Program-made: the position numbers and the translations under genes | Source: Tetradesmus obliquus | Lineage: Eukaryota; Chlorophyta; Chlorophyceae; Sphaeropleales; Scenedesmaceae | DNA: 64,000 bases | Direction: 5' to 3' | NCBI GenBank assembly: GCA_030272155.1 | Contig: CP126193.1 | Location: 6,138,001 to 6,202,000 of the forward strand | In this document: positions 12,809 to 30,416 of the stretch, piece by piece | How positions within the stretch are numbered: position 1 is the first letter of the stretch | Layout: each line of letters begins with the position of its first letter | Notes under the pieces: model-generated | Databases searched by the model: none | What the model saw: only the letters and a program-made list of their open reading frames with translations | What the model was told of the DNA's origin: nothing

Positions 12809-13312
12809 TATGGAATGAGCTGGTCAACACAGCGAATGTTGCTGCTTCACCTGTCTCACAGTGCTGAGCATGTGGGTAGCAGCATGGATGCAGGCTGCAG
12901 CTGCCTCATTGCTGCTGTAGCTCAGAACGCACGAAACCACCTCATCACAGGCAAGTATGTTGTGAATCCTTATTCAGCAAAGTCGGGATGAAGAATGTCG
13001 GACTGTGATTTGCTGGTCACACCGAGTGCGTTTGAACTCCGACGTCAGACTCGCAGACACATCGTAAGGCCAGAAAAGCAAGCGTATAGAGTAGCATTTA
13101 GCTACATCTCTAAAGTTCGTGTCAAGCTTTGCTAACATGTTGCAGCCAAGAGGACAGCAAACCCTAAGAGCGGGAGGTGACCCGCGTGTGCCACATGGCT
13201 GCTGCCCTGCCTGCGAAAGTGCTGCGACACCATACAGCACCGCGTTTTGAGATTGCTGACTCTGTTGGCCTTCTGTTGTGGCTTTAAAGTAAAACTGCAA
13301 CATTGTATGGTC
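12809..13312. other. Intergenic: transporter 5' flank and fusion-gene 3' flank
   Basis: About 500 bases separate two minus-strand genes. I see no TGTAA on the minus strand, no TATA box and no open frame with family similarity. Confidence 0.5.
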
Positions 13313-15920
13313 TCAATGATGCCGTCTGCCTGCTCCAGACTGCCATGATACTTTCCTGTTCGTCTGCAGCAGCAACACACAGTTGGAAGGACCTAGAAGC
13401 TCGTCCTTCCGCACTACCCTGCACTGCACAGGCACGCCCCGTGCTGCTGCTGCAGCTGGGCTCCCTGTGCTCACTCCTTGCTGCTGTTGCTGCTGCTGTT
13501 GATCAGCAGCATCTGCTGCATCACTGGCTGCTGCTTTGCTGCTTCTGCTGCTTACATGTTCTCCTGCTGTCAGCACCCTGCACTCTGCTCTAACAAACTC
13601 GCCTTCCAGTAAGCCATAAGGAGGCCGCTTCAGCACCTGCAGCAGGCAGGCCCAAACAGCACGTACCACAGGCCAGTTTAGCCACAAGTTTGATGCAGAG
13701 CAGACCGTGCTGTTGGCAAACACAAAGCACGCGCAAAAGGCCGCTGCCAAATAATTTCTGCCCAACGCCTGCTGCGCCAGCTGATTTCTTGCCATAGTCA
13801 ACCCACCTGATACACATCTTCTACTCTGCTGCCAGGCTTCATCAGCAGGCAGTCCCGCAGCACCCCAGCAGCCCCTCCTTGCGCTGCTCTCGCCTTCGCA
13901 TCCACTCCCCACCCCAACGCAGCAGCAGAGCTGCTGCTGCTGCTGTGGCCCTTGCTGCTGCTGCTGCTGCCACCATGATGGTGGTGACCATGGTGTGAGG
14001 AACCCCCTCCTCCACCACCAGCAGCAGCACGCAAACTGACTGCAGCAAGCGCTGTGCAGCTCTCCCTATCAGCTATAGGGAAGCACCAGCGGGGCGGTTT
14101 CAGTGCTACTGCACATGTCAGCGCTGCAAGTACACCCGTACTGCCGTACGGCTGCAGTACGCTCTGTGTCACCTGCTGTACCGCTGCCTCACTGCTGCTG
14201 CTGCTGCCAGAAGGTGCTGCTGCAGCAGCAGCAGCGTCCTGGTAGGAAACCTGCCCTGCTCGTCGCAGCTGCTGCAGCTGTCGCTCAGTCGATGCGCTGA
14301 CTGCCAGTGCTGCGTCATGCGGATATGCTGCAAGCACTGCACGGATGTGCGCTTGAGCACTCGGCAAGTCAGCCTGCAGTAGACATACATGACGGCACAG
14401 ATCACTTTCTGACATAATAGACATTGTTTTCTTGTTGCGCCAGGCAGGACTACTGCTGCTGTTTCGCGCGAACTGCTGTCAGCACTGCCCACCCCAGCAA
14501 AATCCTGTCTCGCACAAAAAGGCTGCAGGCAAACATGACGGCCAAGAAACTGTACCAATGCCGATCAAGCATACCCATTTGAATCAGCTGGAATAACTTC
14601 CCCTTGCTGCTGCCGCTGCTGCCGCATGCCGCACCTTGTTCAATGCCAGCAGGATGGGGAAGCGTGCTGCCAGGAAGTGTGCCACCAGCCGATGCAGCTC
14701 CCACTCCCCCCAGCTGCCCAGGATGCTGCTGCTGCTGCTTGCGGGCAGGCCAGACTCCTTGGTGCCGCCCTGCAGCCCAGCGGTCTGGTGCGCAGGCAAG
14801 TGCCAGGGCAGTGCATGTGTCGTTTCTATGTGGCCAGATATGTTTCTATGTGGCCAGATATGTTTCTATGTGGCCAGATATGCTGTGAAGGTCGCACCGG
14901 TGACAGGGGTTCTTGATGAGCAATAAGTGACGATAATTAATTGACATATAAGCACTTGACAGTTAGGCTGCTTGCTTTTTGAAGTACGCCTTCCATAGCA
15001 TGCAGTACGCACCAGCCAATCCCAGATCAGCCGCTGCGTCACACAACGCGTCTCACCCCTGCAGCCGCCACCTCAGCAGTCAAGTCCTCCAGCCGCACCC
15101 CCACAGCCCGCAGCACAGCAGCAACCAGCCCAGAGGGGGCATGGTAGCCACTGAACAGCCCAGGCAGCCGGGTGGGCCGCCGCAGCACGCCTGGCCACTT
15201 GGCACGTACATTATCGTACACCCAGCAATGCAGCTCCCGCCGCACCCAGCTGCAGGAGGACAGCAGCAAGGAGCGGCAGCAGCAGCAGCACAGCGTGTGT
15301 GAGAAAGCAGAGCTAGGGCGTTTATCTATGATGCTGCAGCACTGAGTATCTGATCAAGCCAGATGAGCTCGCTGCATGCCAGTCAGAGTGCTGCAACATA
15401 CAAATGACAACTACACACAGCGAGATACCAGTGAGATACCAGTGAGAGCAGATAGCAGATTACAGAACGCACAGCACTGCTGGGTGGCAGCAGCAGCAGC
15501 GGCAGCAGCAGAGCTGCAAGCACTCACAGCACCTCCTGGCGCGGGTCTGCGCCCTCCCCCGGTGCCGCCCCCGCACCCTCACTGTCAGTGGTGCCGCTGA
15601 CATCCACCACGTGCACCAGCACGTCAGAGTCACACAGGTCATTGAGGAAGGCATTGCCGCGACCCTGGCCCTTGTAGGCACCTACAGCAGTAGCAGCAGC
15701 AGCAGCATGTCAGCGGCACACATGTCATTGCACACAAAGTGACACAACCACAGCCCTTGCGGCAGACAGGTTTGAAAAGATGGGCAGGGAACCACAGCAC
15801 TGTCTGTGGTGCCGCTGACATCCACCATGTGCACCAGCACGTCAGTGTCATACAGGTCGTTCAGGAAAGCGTTGCCGCGGCCTCGGCCCTTGTATGCACC
15901 TGCAGTCATGGTGTGAACAT

Positions 15921-15974
<54 letters not shown>

Positions 15975-18900
15975 CCAACAGCAGCAGCACGTCAGCATCA
16001 CACAGTTCGTTCAAGAAAGCGTTGCCGAGGCCGCGGCCCTTGTAGGCACCTGAATCCAGCAAACAATATCAGCACAACAGATAGGCAGCAGCAGCGCCAT
16101 AGAGTCAGCGACACACATGCCGTAGCAACTGGCTTGCTGCACCAATGTCCCTTGCAGTACAGCCGGGCAAGCTCCAACAGCAGCAGCAGCAGCAGCCGTC
16201 AACAACACTGTGTGTACTCAGCAGGGCATCGCCATGGCAGTGGCCTGTCCTGATCTAAACGATTGCACGTGGCAACACAGCAGCCACATGTTACACACCT
16301 GGCACCAAGCCTGCCACATCCTTCACCACGACAGGCACACGACGCCACAACAAGCTGCTGCTGCTGCTGCTGCTGCTGCTGTTTGGCGCTACTTGCTGCT
16401 GGCCCCAACCGCAGTCCCTGACCAGCTGCTGCAGCGGTCCGATGTTGCTGAACTCTGGACTGATCTGGTTTAGATCAAAGCCTGCAGGCAGCAGTGGCAG
16501 CAGCAGCAAGATCAGGGCAAGGACAAATGTGCGTTGTGGAGGAAGCATCCAATTGCAGCAATCTTGCATGAGTTCCGGCAGAGAGAAATTGCTGCGGTCT
16601 GCGCTGAGCACATGTAAGTGCATGCACATACTTGCATTTGCGACACAGCCAGCAGCCAGACCAATCATCCCAACTGGACCCCTATCCAGGGCCATGTGCC
16701 GGCTGCGCTGCACCAGCAAGCATACAATGCACTCGGCTCATGCACATGTAGCACAACTGCAGACACAAAACCCATCACCCTGCACCTACCCAGGGCATAG
16801 CCATGAGCCGGCTGTGCTGTGTCAGGCCCCAGCCCCAGCAGGGGTGCAGGGTCTGGCAGCACAATGTGGCCCCTGCCAACGTTTGGTGTGATGGTGGTGA
16901 AGGGGAATGGGGCCTCGCGCGCTGCATCCTCCTCCCGTGAGGGATCTGCAGGCAGAAGGCCAGTTGCAGCAGAGCAGCCGATGCAGCAGCAGCAGTGCAT
17001 GAGCATCAGCAGAGGTGAAGAAGGGTGCTTCATCCTTGTTGTGCGGAAGTATCTGCAGACATGTGATGGGCAGAGGCAGCAGCAGGGTCTGGCAGCACAA
17101 TGTGGCGGCGCCCGATGTTGGGTGTGATGGTGGTGAATGGGAATGGGGCCTCGCGCGCTGCATCCTCTTCTCTTGAGGGATCTGCGGTTACAGCAGAGCA
17201 GCCAATCGCCGTCAGCGATGCAGCAGCAGATGGGCATGAACACGGCCAACGGGGAGGCTGTTGTGGCCTCGGGGTGGGAATTTGCCAGCAATCACGCCCT
17301 TATGTTGCACAGGTGTGCACAGAAGCTGCAAAGACGCTTGCTGTTGTTTTGCGCAAACAATGGAGGGTTCAGCCTCAGGCTTTCAGGCAGGACTAATGAG
17401 GCCCTGGCGATATGGTCTACATCACAATGAGACGAACCAGCTTGTGCACCGGCCGGAATGTCAACAAAAGCAGTGATGTGCTGTGTTATGCTATGCTGTT
17501 TTGTGCAAGTGGCAACAACACAGCCCCTCAGTACTCCTCACCTATCACTGCGTTGTAGAATGTTGACTTGCCGGCTGATGGCTTGCCCACCAGCCCCACA
17601 GTGTAGTCCCACCTGCCTCGGCTGCTCTCCAAACCCCCAAACCCCAACCCTCCTGCTGCTGCTGCTGGTGATGCACTCGCTGCTGCTGCTGCTGGTGGTG
17701 GTGGTGTCTGGCCGTCCTGCTCCTCTCCTGCAGCCCCAAAAGGACTGTCATCATCTGCAACTGCCCAGGCTTTCCAATGTGCTGCAGCTGCCTCTGCGTT
17801 GGCCCTGTCTATGAGTGTCAGATCGACCTCCTCCTTCTCCCACCATGGCACACTACTGCTGCTGCTGCTGCTGCCAACACCGTTACCTGCAGCAGCTGCT
17901 GCTGCTGCTGCTCCGTTCACTCCCAGACCCTCCATACTTTGCACCAAACCCTCAACCCCAGCAGCAGCAGCAGCACCAGCGCTGCCAGCAACCTCGCCAG
18001 CCCGCCTGCTGCCTATATCAGCAGGCAGATTCACATCAATCCAGTCCTTAGCAGCACCAGCCAGCTGCCATACATAGCCGCCGCCACCTGCCATCTCCTG
18101 CTGCTGCTCTGCTGCTGCTGCTGCCAGGTGGCTCTGAAGTGCTGCTCGGGCTGGGTCATGCTTGCCCAGGGGGCCCTCTATGTCTATCAGCGGCAGTGCG
18201 GTGTCGCTTGCAGGATAGTCCTGCAAGCAAACAGCAAACGCATACAGCAAGTGCGGGGTCATGCTTGCCTAGTGGGCCCTCTATGTCAGTTAGTGGCAGC
18301 GCAGCATCAGTTGCAGGATAGTCCTGCAAGCAAACAGAGGTTGCAAACAGCAAGTGCTGGGTCATGCTTGCCTAGTGGGCCTCTAAAGGTGCTTGCCTAG
18401 TGGGGCCTCTGTGTCTAACAGCGGCAGCGCGGTGTCACTTGCAGGATAGTCCTGCAAGCAAGCAGCGATTGCAAAGAGCGGGTGCTGGGTCATGCTTGCC
18501 CAGGGGACCTTCTATGTCTACCAGCGGCAGTGCCGTCCCGCTTGCAGGAGAGCCCTGCAAGCAGCAGTCACAGCAAGCTCTGTCTTGTGATCGCCGCTTT
18601 GGCTGTTACTTGACCATATTAGATCAGATCCAGCCCAGCATCAAATCGACTGTTACAAAGGATGGCCCTCGATCATGCTGAAGTGACCTACAGGCTACAA
18701 TGCACAGGTTTACACAAGTTCAATTGCAGATTTCGTTCGACTTCGCGCTCTAACTTCACATTCTGAAGTTCACACCCCGGCCTACCTTTGGCAGCTTGAA
18801 CCTCAGTGTGAACAGCCCGCTCGGAGGCCCCAGCTGCTGCTCTCCGTCCTGCTGCTGCTGCTGTGCATCATCTCCATCTGCTGCAAAGGGGTCGGGCTCC

Positions 18901-19827
18901 CTCAGCTTGATGCTGAAGCAGGGCGGGTGCCTGCTGATGAGGTGGAACTCGCTGCCATAGATGGCCTGCAGTGTAGCATAACAACAAGGTGTCAGGTATT
19001 TTGTTTAAACATGATGTATATGTGTGGAGCTGCCTGCTGCTGATGAGGTGGAACTCACTGCCATAGATGACCTGCAATTTTGCATCAGAAAGACGGAAGG
19101 TTTCAGATGACGTTTGGTTTGAACACAATGCTTATGGGTGTGCCTGCTGATGAGGTGGAACTCACTGCCGTGAATGGCCTGCAGTGCAGCACAAAGAAAA
19201 GGTGGCAGGTATTGTGTTTGTGGGTGGAGGTGCCTGCTGATGAGGTGGAACTCACTGCCGTAGATGGCCTGCAGTGTAGCACAAAGAAAAGGTGTCAGGT
19301 ATTGTGTTTGTGGGTGGAGGTGCCTGCTGATGAGGTGGAACTCACTGCCGTTGATGGCCTGCAGTGTAGCACAAAGAAAAGGTGTCAGGTATTGTGTTTG
19401 TGGGTGGAGGTGCCTGCTGATGAGGTGGAACTCACTGCCGTTGATGGCCTGCAGTGTAGCACAAAGAAAAGGTGTCAGGTATTGTGTTTGTGGGTGGAGG
19501 TGCCTGCTGATGAGGTGGAACTCGCTGCCTGCATTTCAAGTTCACAGCGATGCAGGGTGTACAGCTGTTGAGAGTGGAGTGTGAAACAAAATGGGCTAGG
19601 GTAGCTGCCGTAGATGGCCTGGGGTTGAGCAATGCAAAGGTTGGCAGCAGGCTACAGGCAGGTCAGCGACCACCACTCTGTGGCTCTGTTGAAGTGATCA
19701 TAACATTGTGTAAGCGAGATCAAACAAAAAAAATGCTGCAAAATGGAAAAATCTTTGTGTGGCCGCGGCGCGCCCACCTCAAGAGCTTCCAGCTCCTCCA
19801 GCTGCATCTCACTTGCCTTACCAAACT

Positions 19828-19862
<35 letters not shown>

Positions 19863-21167
19863 ACATCTGGCTCCTCTGCTGCTGTTAGGGCAGCCACTGC
19901 TGCTGCTGCTGCTGTCGCTGGTGTTGGATTTGCAGCTGCAGATGCCAGCTGCTGTCCTGACCCAGGGCTTCTGCTGCCGTCACCCTGCCGCTGCCGCTGC
20001 CGCTGCCGCTGCCGCTGCTGCTGCTGCTGCTGCTGCTGCTGCCGGTGCTTGTTGCTGTGTGCCTTGGGGCTCAGCAGGTCCACGTGCTGGTGCGGCTGGC
20101 CAGAGGAGTCCAGCCGGATCAAAGGGTGCTGCTTGTGGGGGCCTGCAGCAGGAAGAGGCAAGGCAGCAGGTGCATGGACGGCATCAGTCGCTGGGATAGA
20201 TCACCCGCGCCCTGAGGAGTCCAATATGATCAGCGGGTGCTGCTTGTGGGAGCCTGCATGCAGCCACATAGACAAGATGCAGTGTCGGTCGAGACCCGTG
20301 CGCCTCACACAACATATTGCACAATGCCTGATGCAGGTTGAACTTGCAAAACCCCAAGCTATGTGGAGTCACCGTGTCATATTCATCAGTATCGTCTTCT
20401 GTATCACAGTCCAATGCGGAACCCACCCTTTGTCGCCTTATCTCTCAGGCCCTGTCGATGCAGCTTGCTCTCAATCTCAGCAGCAGCAGCCTCAGCAGGA
20501 GCAGCAGCTTCCTCCACCTTCCCAGAAGTCAGCCGATGCAGCGGCCCCCTGCCTGGCTTATGCAGAGAAGGAGCCCTCTGCAGCCCTGCCCCATGCGCTG
20601 CTGCTGCTGCTGCTGCTGCTGCTGGGGCTCTGTGGCGGTGCTTGTGGTGGTGGCCCAGCGGCAGCTGTATCTCTGCAAAGTTCAGCATGAACTTCAGGAT
20701 GTCCTGCATCCAGCGAGACTGCTGCGGCACGCTGTGACCGGAATCGTGCACCAGCTGCACCCTGAGTGGTCAACAGCAGCAGTTGCAGCAGCGCGGCAAG
20801 TCCTGCTGATACAATGTTGAAGCAATGTTGAGCACAGATAGATGCATGACCTTCGCCTCGCTGAAGAGCACTACCATACAACCAGATAGAATCAGCAGGC
20901 ACTGGCACAGTGCTTCTGCTCTGCTGCAAACTCTGCGTCATGATCTCCAACACCCGGTCTCCAACACCTGGCTACAGAACCCCAGCTACAGGATTCCCGC
21001 AAAGCCCCACCCCACCTGCCGTGCTCCTGGAAGCACTCCATGAGCTGTGAGCTGTCAGCAACATCCATCAGCGGGTCATTGCTGCCCATCATGTGCAGCG
21101 AGGCAAACGGCAGCTTGCAGGACAGCCGCGCAGCAGGCGCCACATCACTGCTGCTGCTGCTGCCAGA

Positions 21168-21218
<51 letters not shown>

Positions 21219-21914
21219 GTGCTTAAGCATCTGCTGTGGCAGCAGCTTTTCAAGCGGCTCCGGAACATAGCCGCCTGCTAGTGCCACAAACCGCAGCGAG
21301 CTAAAGCGCTCCGGATGAGCTGCAGCATGTGCTGCAAAGAGGAAGGCAGCTGCGGCTCCATTGCTGAACCCTAGCACACCATCATACTCAAGTCGCTCTG
21401 CTGCCTGAGCAACTGCCGCTGCTGCTGGTTCTGGATGTGCAGTGCCAATTGACTTGCTGTTATTGACAGCGTGTCTGCTGACGGCTGAGCTGGAACTTGC
21501 ACTGCTGCTTGCGTCTACATCCATAGCACCTCCTGCAGCAACCGCCACTGCATTGTTTCGGCTGCTGCTCGCACTGCTTGCCAAGCTGCTTATACTGCTG
21601 CTGCTGCTGCTCCCGGCTGCTGCTGCTGCCAGTCGGGGCGGTCCTGCCTGCCATGTGTCACATAACAGTTGTAACGATGCTGACCAATCTCGCAGCACAA
21701 CTGCCTCCCAGCCTGCTGCCATCATGCACTGCACCTCAAGCTCTCTTTCTTTGCCATGTAAGGAAGGCTGCTGCTGCAGCTGCTGCTGTTGCAGCGTGTC
21801 TCGCTGCAGCTGCAGCTGCTGGTGTTGCAGCGAGTCTCGCTGCAGCTGCTGCTGTGCCATATCCTGCTGCTGCTGGCTCGAGTGGCTGTGCGCTGACACC
21901 TCATCCAGCTGGTG

Positions 21915-22001
<87 letters not shown>

Positions 22002-22583
22002 ATCACTGATGTGTTGGGGTTCATCGCTGGGGCTTATGTTCCAGTGGCGCCACCAGGCACGCATGGGCACTGCCTGGCCCTCCTGCAGGGGCAGTGTGTG
22101 TGGCGCTGACACAAAGTGCAAGTCCTGCAAGCAGGAACACAGACATAACATGGTCATAACATGCACAGTAGGCTTGTTATGATGCGATTTGTATGCGGTA
22201 CGTAGATATGGCATGAAAGGGAATGACAAAAAGGTTGGCTGGCGGAGGGTGATGTGGATTAGGCGTGATGAAGGCTTTGAGTGCTTGTATGTTGCAGCTG
22301 CAATGCTGGCTTGGGGCAGAGCAGCTGCAGGTGCTTCTTATAATGATATTGAAAGCATCATATGATGTACGGACTGCAGCATACTGTTCTGTTCAGCTTG
22401 ACCTGTGGCCGAGGCGCCACCCCAACCAAGGCAGTAAAGGCAAGCCAGCCTGCTGCTCACTGCTATGCTCTTGAGCTTCTTCTGCAGTGTCTTGAGGCGT
22501 TGTGAAAACACTTCTCCGTCTTGGCGGCTGCCGTGCAAGCACAGGATTTGCAGCTTGCGCTGCTGCGTGCCAAAGTCTGCCAT
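13313..22583 (-). CDS. Predicted fusion: FSH serine hydrolase - RWD domain - YGR210/YchF-type GTPase
   Basis: Exons: 22583-22461, 22124-21016, 20761-20427, 20142-19778, 18965-18786, 18220-17542, 16945-16790, 16481-16299, 15681-15528, 15249-15057, 14769-14635, 14373-13807, 13636-13313. All phases agree, giving 1,500 residues. Residues 1 to ~470 are a family-of-serine-hydrolases (FSH/OVCA2) domain: [38 protein letters not shown] (Ser295), GSNDPLMD (Asp391), HDSGHSVP (His420), interrupted by a long poly-Q/S insert. Residues ~633-770 form an RWD domain: [42 protein letters not shown]. From ~905 comes an Obg-related GTPase of the yeast YGR210C type: G1 GKPSAGKST (916-924), [14 protein letters not shown]3 DVAGLVPG (Asp1037), [26 protein letters not shown]4 NKAD (1203-1206), [19 protein letters not shown]. 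One exon (18220-17542) runs unbroken from the RWD domain into the P-loop, so RWD-GTPase linkage is strong. FSH-RWD linkage depends on the 20427/20142 splice. The alternative is two genes, FSH stopping at 20404 and an RWD-GTPase starting at Met635. Confidence 0.72.
14822..14881. repeat. Three perfect 20-bp tandem repeats
   Basis: A 20-bp unit (TTTCTATGTGGCCAGATATG) occurs three times in direct succession inside fusion-gene intron 10. It has no relation to an exon. Confidence 0.95.
15801..16055 (-). repeat. Two 5'-edge copies of fusion-gene exon 9, separated by a CAG run
   Basis: True exon 9 (15681-15528) begins [17 protein letters not shown] near-complete copy lies at about 15905-15801 ([18 protein letters not shown] through VDVSGTTDS) and a shorter one at about 16050-15988 ([16 protein letters not shown]). 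Both keep an AG acceptor but lose the exon's 3' part and donor. A (CAG)n run at 15921-15972 lies between them. Only the copy at 15681 continues in frame to the next exon. Confidence 0.85.
17087..17192 (-). repeat. Duplicate of fusion-gene exon 7 5' part
   Basis: This repeats the first ~100 bases of exon 7 (FPFTTITPN block) with an intact CCGCAG acceptor. It could serve as an alternative exon start, but the frame then runs without a clear donor. The copy at 16945 ends in a usable GTAGGT donor. Confidence 0.85.
18262..18560 (-). repeat. Three copies of the fusion-gene exon 6 5' edge
   Basis: Copies of the TTGCAG/GACTATCCTGC acceptor plus 55-75 exon bases ([11 protein letters not shown] block) lie around 18313, 18441 and 18544, upstream of the real acceptor at 18220. 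Spacing is 100-130 bp. One copy carries a short internal deletion near 18385. Confidence 0.88.
19015..19535 (-). repeat. 90-bp near-perfect tandem array copying the exon 5 acceptor edge
   Basis: Units starting at 19141, 19231, 19321, 19411 and 19501 are nearly identical with a period of exactly 90 bp. A diverged unit lies near 19033, and the true exon 5 start is at 18965. Each holds the acceptor plus ~35 exon bases (GSEFHLIS block) and ~50 intron bases. Because 90 is a multiple of three, the plus strand shows a spurious open frame of 30-residue repeats. Confidence 0.95.
20214..20256 (-). repeat. Copy of fusion-gene exon 4 5' edge
   Basis: This repeats the acceptor and first ~40 bases of exon 4 (HKQHPLI-LDSSG block) about 110 bases upstream of the real acceptor at 20142. 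Elsewhere in the window such copies mark true exon edges, so it mildly supports exon 4 starting here rather than at an internal Met. Confidence 0.8.
21906..22000. repeat. Long CTG run encoding poly-Gln in the FSH domain
   Basis: About 28 CTG units plus three TTG. On the sense (minus) strand this is CAG/CAA and encodes about 31 consecutive glutamines inside the FSH domain, followed by Gln/Ser-rich sequence. Likely length-polymorphic. Confidence 0.95.
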
Positions 22584-23147
22584 GGCTCCCTCAGCAGCAG
22601 CAGCAGCAGCAACAGAGGAGATGTGCAGCGAGTGTTGTTCCGCAGCAGTCAGCCGTGATACAGATGTCGACGTATTCAGATATAGATGCTATGATTTGAT
22701 TGATTGTGGCTCTTGACGTCGTATTGCACGGTGCGACAGATAAATCTTTGCAACTTGGCTCCCTGCCAATCACCCAATTGAATTATATAATATCTCCTCC
22801 CTGCAGCTTCGTGTTCTTTTTGATGATTGTCGCCGCAACAGCGTGGTTACCGCGCAGGGCTCTCAGCCAGCAGACCAGTGACATGTTGAGCCCACCAGTG
22901 TGTCATTCGATGTACTGCTTGTAATTGACGATACAAGCAGCAGCACATCGCTGCATTCAGGTGTTTTCGGGAACAATTATTAGTTCAGCACGAACACAGC
23001 AGCACCCTGGGTTGCCTGCCTCTGTGGTGCAGCCTGAAAGCTAGTTCGCTGCATAAGGTGGCCTTATTGGCGGATAGCCTGCTTAAAACAACACATCGAA
23101 CCCACTATATTGCAGTCAAACCTCAAGCATCGTTTGACCGAGCAGCC
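22584..23147. promoter_or_regulatory. Divergent promoter region between fusion gene and TyrRS
   Basis: The 564 bases separate two divergent start codons. An AT-rich core at 22781-22797 contains TATATAA (22784-22790), readable as a TATA-like element on both strands. A CCAAT motif lies at 22766-22770. Assignment as a bidirectional promoter is inferred from layout. Confidence 0.45.
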
Positions 23148-29320
<6,173 letters not shown>

Positions 29321-29510
29321 TGGAGCGGCGGCTGATGGTCATCGATTGTTTTCCTGTAGGGTTTAGGGTTCAGCGTGCACCTAGGCTGCGGGCAAGAAGA
29401 ATAGGTTGTGTGGTGCTGTGGCTTGGTTATGCGCGGCTGCGGCTTTGGGCACGTGAAGTGCCGCAAATCGTGCAGGGCAGCACTGCAGCGCTGCCAGGCG
29501 CTGGTGGAGT

Positions 29511-29515
29511 TGTAA
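29511..29515 (+). terminator. Candidate TGTAA poly(A) signal for TyrRS
   Basis: TGTAA 191 bases past the stop codon, with a second copy 100 bases further on. Consensus and position only. Confidence 0.4.
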
Positions 29516-30211
29516 AGAGTATCAGTGCTGGGCTAACTTGCGGTTGAACCTGCTCAGCGCTCCGCTGGGCAAGCATTTGATCACCTGATGGTGAGATGGC
29601 CGGTGCCTGATGTAACTGGCATGCCATGTGTGCGGACAGCTCTGTGAGCTTTGAACAGTCTGGATCCAGGGAATCATGAACACCATTGAGTGTTGATGAC
29701 ATGGGCTCATGGATTTACTGAGTGCATCACATGCAGTGATCTTACCAGCAGTTACACGCGAACCCAGCTAGGCCCTGGCACAGATCTCTACCTGCACAAA
29801 GCCTGAACATGGATGCGCCTCCATGCCTGAAAAGTAACGATAGGCATTATTTGATGTTGCTTGCTGAGATTTCAACAAAGAGCTGCATGCAGCAAGTGCA
29901 AGGCGCAGCAATTCCAACTTTACAGCCCACCCACAACTCATACAGGCTACAAACCGTCAAGCGCATGCCAATGATGCATATATCCCGCACAAGCACTGCA
30001 CCGTGACGTCACTCAGGCACCGAGCAGTACAAAACCTGTGCACCCATAAGATGTACAGTACAACTACAGCTGCACTGTGGACTTGGAATGCCCAGCAGAC
30101 ACCAACAGTGGCAGATAATGCAGCACTGCTCTTGAGCAGCATGCAGCCAAGTACCACGGCCCTTGCATCTCAATCAAAACCACTAAACCACTCATCCTTC
30201 CTACGCCACGT

Positions 30212-30345
30212 TCAGTGAGAAGCCCACACTAGGTGCCACCTTGTTCACATTTAACGGGTCCCAGTCCGCATCTTAGAGCCAGCTGCCCATGCCTGGCACC
30301 GCCTGCTGGTACAGCAGCGACACCAGCCCATTGCGACCCTAACTT
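30212..30345 (-). repeat. Degenerate copy of the VDAC terminal exon tail, beyond the stop
   Basis: This repeats about 125 bases of the end of VDAC exon 6 with many substitutions, including a stop, about 205 bases downstream of the real copy. Unlike most copies here, it lies outside the gene and carries no splice site. Confidence 0.82.
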
Positions 30346-30416
30346 TCTTGCCCAGCAAAGGTGAGTGAGCACCCAAATCAAGTGCCGGCAAGAGCTGTAT
30401 CCCACAGCCAGTACGC

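Larger units (their letters stand above)
29321..30416. other. Convergent intergenic region between TyrRS and VDAC
   Basis: Plus-strand TGTAA at 29511-29515 and 29611-29615 (191 and 291 bases past the TyrRS stop) and minus-strand TGTAA at 29924-29920 and 29756-29752 are candidate poly(A) signals. The region 30212-30345 holds a degenerate copy of the VDAC terminal exon. No other gene is seen. Confidence 0.55.

Noticed and set aside
17087..17192. Using this copy as the real exon 7
   Set aside because: It lacks a clear donor after the conserved block, while the copy at 16945-16790 joins in phase to exon 8. Alternative use is not excluded.
13313..18220. Calling the GTPase part bacterial-type Obg or YchF/OLA1
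   Set aside because: DVAGLVPG, GRGxGNxFLxxL and the C-terminal RDCLLMKPG block fit the YGR210C subgroup; no Obg N-terminal domain is present.
19141..19530. Regular direct repeats that could suggest a CRISPR array
   Set aside because: There are no variable spacers, the whole 90-bp unit is repeated, and the surroundings are a spliced eukaryotic gene.
19080..19571. Plus-strand open frame made of 30-residue repeats, like a repeat protein
   Set aside because: It is the antisense shadow of the 90-bp exon-edge array; the period is a multiple of three, so the frame stays open by chance.
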